DNA from: an uncultured Clostridia bacterium
GTDB taxonomy: Bacteria; Bacillota; Clostridia; Christensenellales; Aristaeellaceae
Reading direction: 5' to 3'
Assembly: GCA_934631055.1 (NCBI GenBank)
Contig: CAKTXP010000094.1
Span: 1-9,051, forward strand
DNA: 9,051 nt
Positions 6,082 to 9,051 of the stretch are shown piece by piece. Both the position numbers and the translations under genes were made by a program. Each line of letters opens with the position of its first letter. The first letter of the stretch is position 1. The notes under the pieces were generated by a model, which was not told the DNA's origin, searched no databases, and saw nothing but the letters and a program-made list of their open reading frames with translations.

Positions 6082-7254
6082 TCAAATTCTGGCGACGCCA
6101 GTCTCCTTCGCCGCCTTCGCGACAGCCGCCGCGACTGCCGAACCGACGCGCTTGTCAAACGCCTTCGGGATGATATAATCCGCGCTCAGCTCCTCGTCGG
6201 AAACGAGGTTCGCGATGGCATAGCTCGCCGCGACCTTCATCGCCTCGTTGATATCCTTGGCGCGGCAGTCGAGCGCACCGCGGAAAATGCCCGGGAACGC
6301 CAGCACATTGTTGATCTGATTCTTGTAGTCGCTGCGTCCGCTGCCCACGACAACCGCGCCCGCCGCCAGCGCTTCATCCGGGTGGATTTCCGGAACGGGA
6401 TTCGCCATCGGGAACACGCACGCGCCCGGATTCATGCTCGCCACCATTTCTTTGGAAACGACGCCCGGAGCGCTCACACCGATGAACACGTCCGCACCGC
6501 GCATGGCGTCCGCCAGCGTGCCGGTGATATGGCGCGGGTTGGTGATATGGCTCATCTCTTCGTGTGCCGGGTTCAGCCCCTCCATGCCCTCGCAGATGAT
6601 GCCGAAGCGGTCAACCATGACCAGATCCTTCACGCCGAGGTTCATCAGGTGCTTGCCGATGGCGACGCCCGCGCTGCCCGCGCCATTGATGACCACGCGC
6701 GCGGTCTGCATCGTCTTGCCGACGACCTTCAGCGCATTGAGCAGCGCCGCCGCGACAACGACGGCGGTTCCGTGCTGGTCGTCATGAAAGACCGGGATAT
6801 CGCACAGTTCCTTCAGCTTGTGCTCGACCTCGAAGCAGCGCGGCGCGGCAATATCTTCCAAATTGATGCCGCCAAAGCTGCCGGAGATGAGATAGATGGT
6901 GCGCACCAGCTCATCGACGTCCTTCGTGCGCACGCACAACGGGAACGCATCGACGCCCGCGAATTCCTTAAACAGGACGCACTTGCCCTCCATGACGGGC
7001 ATGCCGGCTTCCGGACCGATATCGCCCAGACCGAGGATGGCAGAGCCGTCGGTGATGACGGCGACCATGTTGGCGCGGCGGGTCAGTAAAAAGCTCTTAT
7101 CGTAATCATCGCGGATCGCCAGACACGGCTCGGCAACGCCCGGCGTATACGCGAGGGACAGTTCTTCACTATTGGTGACATGAACACGCGGGGCGATTTC
7201 AAGCTTACCCTGCCATTCATAGTGCTTTTTGAGCGCTTCCTGTTTGATATCCAT
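6082..7254 (-). CDS. NAD(P)-dependent malic enzyme
   Basis: Malic enzyme oxidatively decarboxylates L-malate to pyruvate and CO2, reducing NAD(P)+, in the cytoplasm. The 390-residue length fits the short bacterial form (YtsJ/MaeA-like). Visible motifs are AYTPGVAEP (35-43, catalytic Tyr36), the catalytic-Lys region EGKCVLFKE (89-97, Lys91), metal ligands in NLEDIAAP (131-138) and FHDDQHGTA (156-164), the Rossmann motif GAGSAG (191-196), MANPVPEI (283-290) and NQINNVLAFPG (312-322). The start is ATG at 7254, with AAGGAG 6 bases upstream. The open frame runs 27 codons further up, but those codons are the palindromic repeat element, not protein. The cofactor preference is not settled by eye. Its candidate promoter is at 7604-7576, so its leader would include repeat element II. 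Confidence 0.96.
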   Translation of the reverse strand: MDIKQEALKKHYEWQGKLEIAPRVHVTNSEELSLAYTPGVAEPCLAIRDDYDKSFLLTRRANMVAVITDGSAILGLGDIGPEAGMPVMEGKCVLFKEFAGVDAFPLCVRTKDVDELVRTIYLISGSFGGINLEDIAAPRCFEVEHKLKELCDIPVFHDDQHGTAVVVAAALLNALKVVGKTMQTARVVINGAGSAGVAIGKHLMNLGVKDLVMVDRFGIICEGMEGLNPAHEEMSHITNPRHITGTLADAMRGADVFIGVSAPGVVSKEMVASMNPGACVFPMANPVPEIHPDEALAAGAVVVGSGRSDYKNQINNVLAFPGIFRGALDCRAKDINEAMKVAASYAIANLVSDEELSADYIIPKAFDKRVGSAVAAAVAKAAKETGVARI

Positions 7255-7276
7255 GCTAATCTCCTTTTCCTGGGGC

Positions 7277-7558
7277 GGGAGACGTTGGGGCTGCCGCCCC
7301 AATCCCCGCTTGGGGACCTTGTCCCCAAACCCCATCTTCGCTTCGCGGCGGTTAAAATGTGCTTATCCTACGCTATCGCTGCGCGATAGCGATACGGCAG
7401 ATTATAGAGGTGCGTAGTGTGTGTCCGGGTTTTATGCAGAATTTATTTTCTGCTCAATCATAGTTTTAACTCTCAGCTATCGCGCAGCGATAGCGTAGTG
7501 GAAGGTGCAGGGAACTCAGTTCCCTGCCGGGGTTTGGGGCGGAGCCCCAACGTTTCCC
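7277..7558. repeat. Composite palindromic element II (two outward arms)
   Basis: This fills most of the gap between the malic enzyme gene and the plus-strand small gene. The outer ends are near-identical inverted repeats of about 31-33 bases (7277-7309 and 7528-7558), starting GGGAGACGTTGGGGC and GGGAAACGTTGGGGC on opposite strands. The left arm, read on minus, has stems TTGGGGAC/GTCCCCAA and TTGGGGC/GCCCCAA around GGCA. The right arm, read on plus, has GCAGGGAA/TTCCCTGC around CTCAG (7507-7527), then TTGGGGC/GCCCCAA. The inside holds an exact 22-base inverted repeat (7369-7390 and 7476-7497). The left arm is homologous to the right arm of element I. Confidence 0.8.
7369..7497. repeat. 22-base inverted repeat pair, each copy a hairpin
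   Basis: The sequence at 7369-7390 recurs exactly, inverted, at 7476-7497. Each copy is itself a stem-loop: CGCTATCGC/GCGATAGCG with a TGC loop (7371-7391), and GCTATCGC/GCGATAGC with a GCA loop (7476-7494). The 85 bases between contain a smaller hairpin, GCAGAA/TTCTGC (7436-7453), and an isolated minus-strand TATAAT (7406-7401) without a good -35. No ORF is supported here. Confidence 0.85.
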
Positions 7559-7575
7559 TTCCCCCATTCCCGTCC

Positions 7576-7604
7576 ATCATACTTGAAATGCCGCAAAATT
7601 TCAA
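7576..7604 (-). promoter_or_regulatory. Promoter for the malic enzyme gene, overlapping an inverted repeat
   Basis: On the minus strand, TTGAAA (7604-7599) and TATGAT (7581-7576) are 17 bases apart, a strong sigma-A-type match. The start near 7569 would give a leader of about 315 bases running through element II. The spacer and -35 contain the inverted repeat TTGAAAT/ATTTCAA (7583-7589 and 7598-7604), which could be an operator. Confidence 0.6.
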
Positions 7605-7627
7605 TCCCGGCAGGCAGGAAAAAGCAC

Positions 7628-7678
7628 ATGAAAATCGAAAACAATGTTTGTTGTGTTCCCCGCACGAAAAGCCCGTAA
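7628..7678 (+). other. Possible 16-residue upstream ORF
   Basis: ATG at 7628 opens a 16-codon frame (MKIENNVCCVPRTKSP) whose TAA ends directly against the GGGAGG ribosome binding site of the next gene. An AGGA sequence lies upstream. It may be a leader peptide or chance; the length gives little statistical support. Confidence 0.2.
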
Positions 7679-7689
7679 GGGAGGTTTGT

Positions 7690-7908
7690 ATGAAACTCAC
7701 TCGCCAACAGGTGCTTGACCTGCTGACCCGCGCTGAAAAAAGCGGACATCTGCCCAAGGATGGTTCGACGTCCCTGTTCGTCAGCCAGACCAGCGGTAAG
7801 CCCGTTCAGCTCGCCGTCACAGTCTCCGGCGAAAAGATCACGGTGCGCCAAAGCCGCATTCCGCTTTTCCGACCGATGGTCTTTTCTTTGTCCGAGTTAA
7901 AAAACTGA
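7690..7908 (+). CDS. Small protein of unknown function (72 residues)
   Basis: I do not recognise this protein. It begins MKLTRQQVLDLLTRAEK and is basic at its N-terminus, with a probable helix in residues 3-18. A beta-rich middle (LFVSQ, VQLAVTVSGEKITVRQS, about 29-56) and the end IPLFRPMVFSLSELKN follow. It has no signal peptide, membrane segment or Cys motif. A strong GGGAGG lies 5 bases before ATG at 7690, which decides the start; the open frame extends upstream only into repeat element II. It is followed after 37 bases by the alcohol dehydrogenase gene on the same strand with no terminator between, so the two are probably co-transcribed. I see no convincing plus-strand promoter. Confidence 0.65.
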   Translation: MKLTRQQVLDLLTRAEKSGHLPKDGSTSLFVSQTSGKPVQLAVTVSGEKITVRQSRIPLFRPMVFSLSELKN

Positions 7909-7945
7909 ATGATTACACATCATTTTCGAGAGGAGAATTCCAGAT

Positions 7946-9051
7946 ATGAGCAACTTCAGCTACTATACGCCGACCCACGTCTATTTTGGCCGTGGGTCGC
8001 AGAACCGGGTCGGCGAACTCGTCCGCGCTCAGGGCTGTAAGAAGGTCTTGATTCATTACGGAGGACAGAGCGCACGCCGCAGCGGTCTGCTCGATCAGGT
8101 TGAGGCGTCGCTGGATGCGGCAGGCGTTGCGCATGTTCAGCTCGGCGGCGTCGTGCCGAATCCGCACCTGTCGCTCGTCTATGAGGGCATCGCTCTTTGC
8201 CGCAGAGAGGGCGTCGATTTCATCCTCGCCGTCGGCGGCGGAAGCGTCATCGACTCGGCAAAGGCGATTGGTTACGGCATGTGCATGGACGGCGACGTTT
8301 GGGAGCTGTATGACCATAAGCGCCGCGCCACCGGCTGCCTGCCGCTCGGCGTCATCCTGACCATCGCCGCTTCCGGCAGCGAGATGAGCGACTCTTCCGT
8401 CATCACCAAGGAAGAGGGCGGCATCAAGCGCGGCTACAACGACGATATCTGCCGTCCGAAGTTCGCCATCATGAATCCGGAGCTGACCATGACCCTGCCG
8501 GATTACCAGACGGCATGCGGCTGCACGGATATTCTGATGCACACGATGGAGCGCTACTTCGTTCAGGGCGACGCGATGGAGATCACGGACAGCATCGCCG
8601 AGGGGCTTCTGCGCACGGTGATGGCGCAGGCGAAGATCCTGCGCGACGACCCGCAGAACTACGACGCGCGCGCCGAGGTCATGTGGGCGGGCAGTCTCTC
8701 CCACAACGGCTTGACCGGGTGCGGTCACTCGGAGAGCGACTTTGCTTCCCACCGTCTTGAGCATGAGATGGGCGGCATGTTCGACGTTGCGCACGGCGCG
8801 GGTCTGGCGGCAATCTGGGGAAGCTGGGCGCGCTATGTCTATCAAAGCTGCCTGCCGCGTTTCGTCCGCTTTGCCCGTAACGTCATGGGCGTTGAGACGG
8901 GGCTTTCGGACGAGGATACCGCGCTGCGCGGCATCGAGCTGATGGAAGATTTCTTCCGCTCGATTCATATGCCGACCTGCTTCAGCGAGCTGGGCATTCA
9001 TCCGACGCAGGCGCAGCTTGATGAGATGGCGCACAAGTGTTATCTCGCCGT
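7946..9051 (+). CDS. Iron-containing alcohol dehydrogenase, BdhA/YugJ-like (right end cut by window)
   Basis: This is a group III metal-dependent alcohol dehydrogenase, which reduces aldehydes such as butyraldehyde to alcohols with NAD(P)H in the cytoplasm. The window holds 368 codons; the family is usually near 385-390, so roughly 20 C-terminal residues are missing. Visible are the N-terminal FSYYTPTHVYFG block (4-15), the nucleotide-binding GGGSVIDSAK (97-106), TIAASGSEMS (139-148), and metal ligands expected at Asp195 and His199 (CTDILMHTMERY), His269 (SHRLEHEMGG) and His283 (VAHGAG). The start at 7946 follows AGGAG by 10 bases. It closely resembles the NADPH-dependent butanol dehydrogenases of clostridia and YugJ of Bacillus rather than AdhE. 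The natural substrate is not evident. The upstream partner is the 72-residue protein gene. Confidence 0.94.
   Translation, partial: MSNFSYYTPTHVYFGRGSQNRVGELVRAQGCKKVLIHYGGQSARRSGLLDQVEASLDAAGVAHVQLGGVVPNPHLSLVYEGIALCRREGVDFILAVGGGSVIDSAKAIGYGMCMDGDVWELYDHKRRATGCLPLGVILTIAASGSEMSDSSVITKEEGGIKRGYNDDICRPKFAIMNPELTMTLPDYQTACGCTDILMHTMERYFVQGDAMEITDSIAEGLLRTVMAQAKILRDDPQNYDARAEVMWAGSLSHNGLTGCGHSESDFASHRLEHEMGGMFDVAHGAGLAAIWGSWARYVYQSCLPRFVRFARNVMGVETGLSDEDTALRGIELMEDFFRSIHMPTCFSELGIHPTQAQLDEMAHKCYLA

Noticed and set aside
7255..7335. N-terminal extension of the malic enzyme by 27 residues
   Set aside because: The codons come from repeat element II. A good ribosome binding site precedes ATG 7254, and the family begins there.
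7401..7406. TATAAT on the minus strand as the malic enzyme promoter
   Set aside because: No acceptable -35 lies at 16-18 bases, whereas 7604-7576 has both boxes at 17 bases. It is kept only as an alternative.
7913..9034. Long minus-strand frame of 373 codons
   Set aside because: It is antisense to the alcohol dehydrogenase, whose family motifs are clear. The product looks like random His/Ala/Arg-rich sequence.

Overview
The window reads as moderately GC-rich DNA from an anaerobic Bacillota, probably a gut-type Clostridia. The grounds are the gene order ecfA1-ecfA2-ecfT-truA, strong GGAGG-type ribosome binding sites, an FMN riboswitch with an intrinsic terminator, a malic enzyme, an iron-type alcohol dehydrogenase, and a pair of clostridial-style G3E (COG0523) GTPases. 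No species can be named from the sequence alone.

Layout. On the minus strand, read right to left: a malic enzyme gene (7254-6082) has a candidate promoter at 7604-7576, about 320 bp upstream. Next is a two-gene G3E GTPase operon (5927-4737 and 4723-3779) with its own promoter. Then comes an FMN riboswitch with promoter, aptamer and terminator (3748-3562). Last is the tightly overlapping ecfA1-ecfA2-ecfT-truA operon (3306 to beyond the left edge). On the plus strand, at the right end, a 72-residue protein of unknown function (7690-7908) precedes an iron-containing alcohol dehydrogenase (7946 to beyond the right edge).

How the parts relate. EcfA1, EcfA2 and EcfT form the energising module shared by many vitamin- and metal-specific ECF transporters. 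The nearest upstream regulatory element is an FMN-sensing riboswitch with no riboflavin gene between it and ecfA1, which suggests flavin control of the whole module. Upstream of that, the first G3E GTPase carries an extreme His/Asp-rich metal-binding linker. The second is a divergent G3E protein whose C-terminal part resembles the YcgQ/TIGR03943 (DUF1980) family. Together they look like metal (perhaps zinc) handling proteins.

Most notable non-coding structure. Two composite palindromic elements (3344-3549 and 7277-7558) lie in the 5' leaders of ecfA1 and the malic enzyme gene. Each is a pair of outward-facing arms, and each arm is two consecutive hairpins ending in a CGT-containing tail. Between arms the stem sequences change while remaining complementary and some loops stay constant, which points to selection on folded structure.
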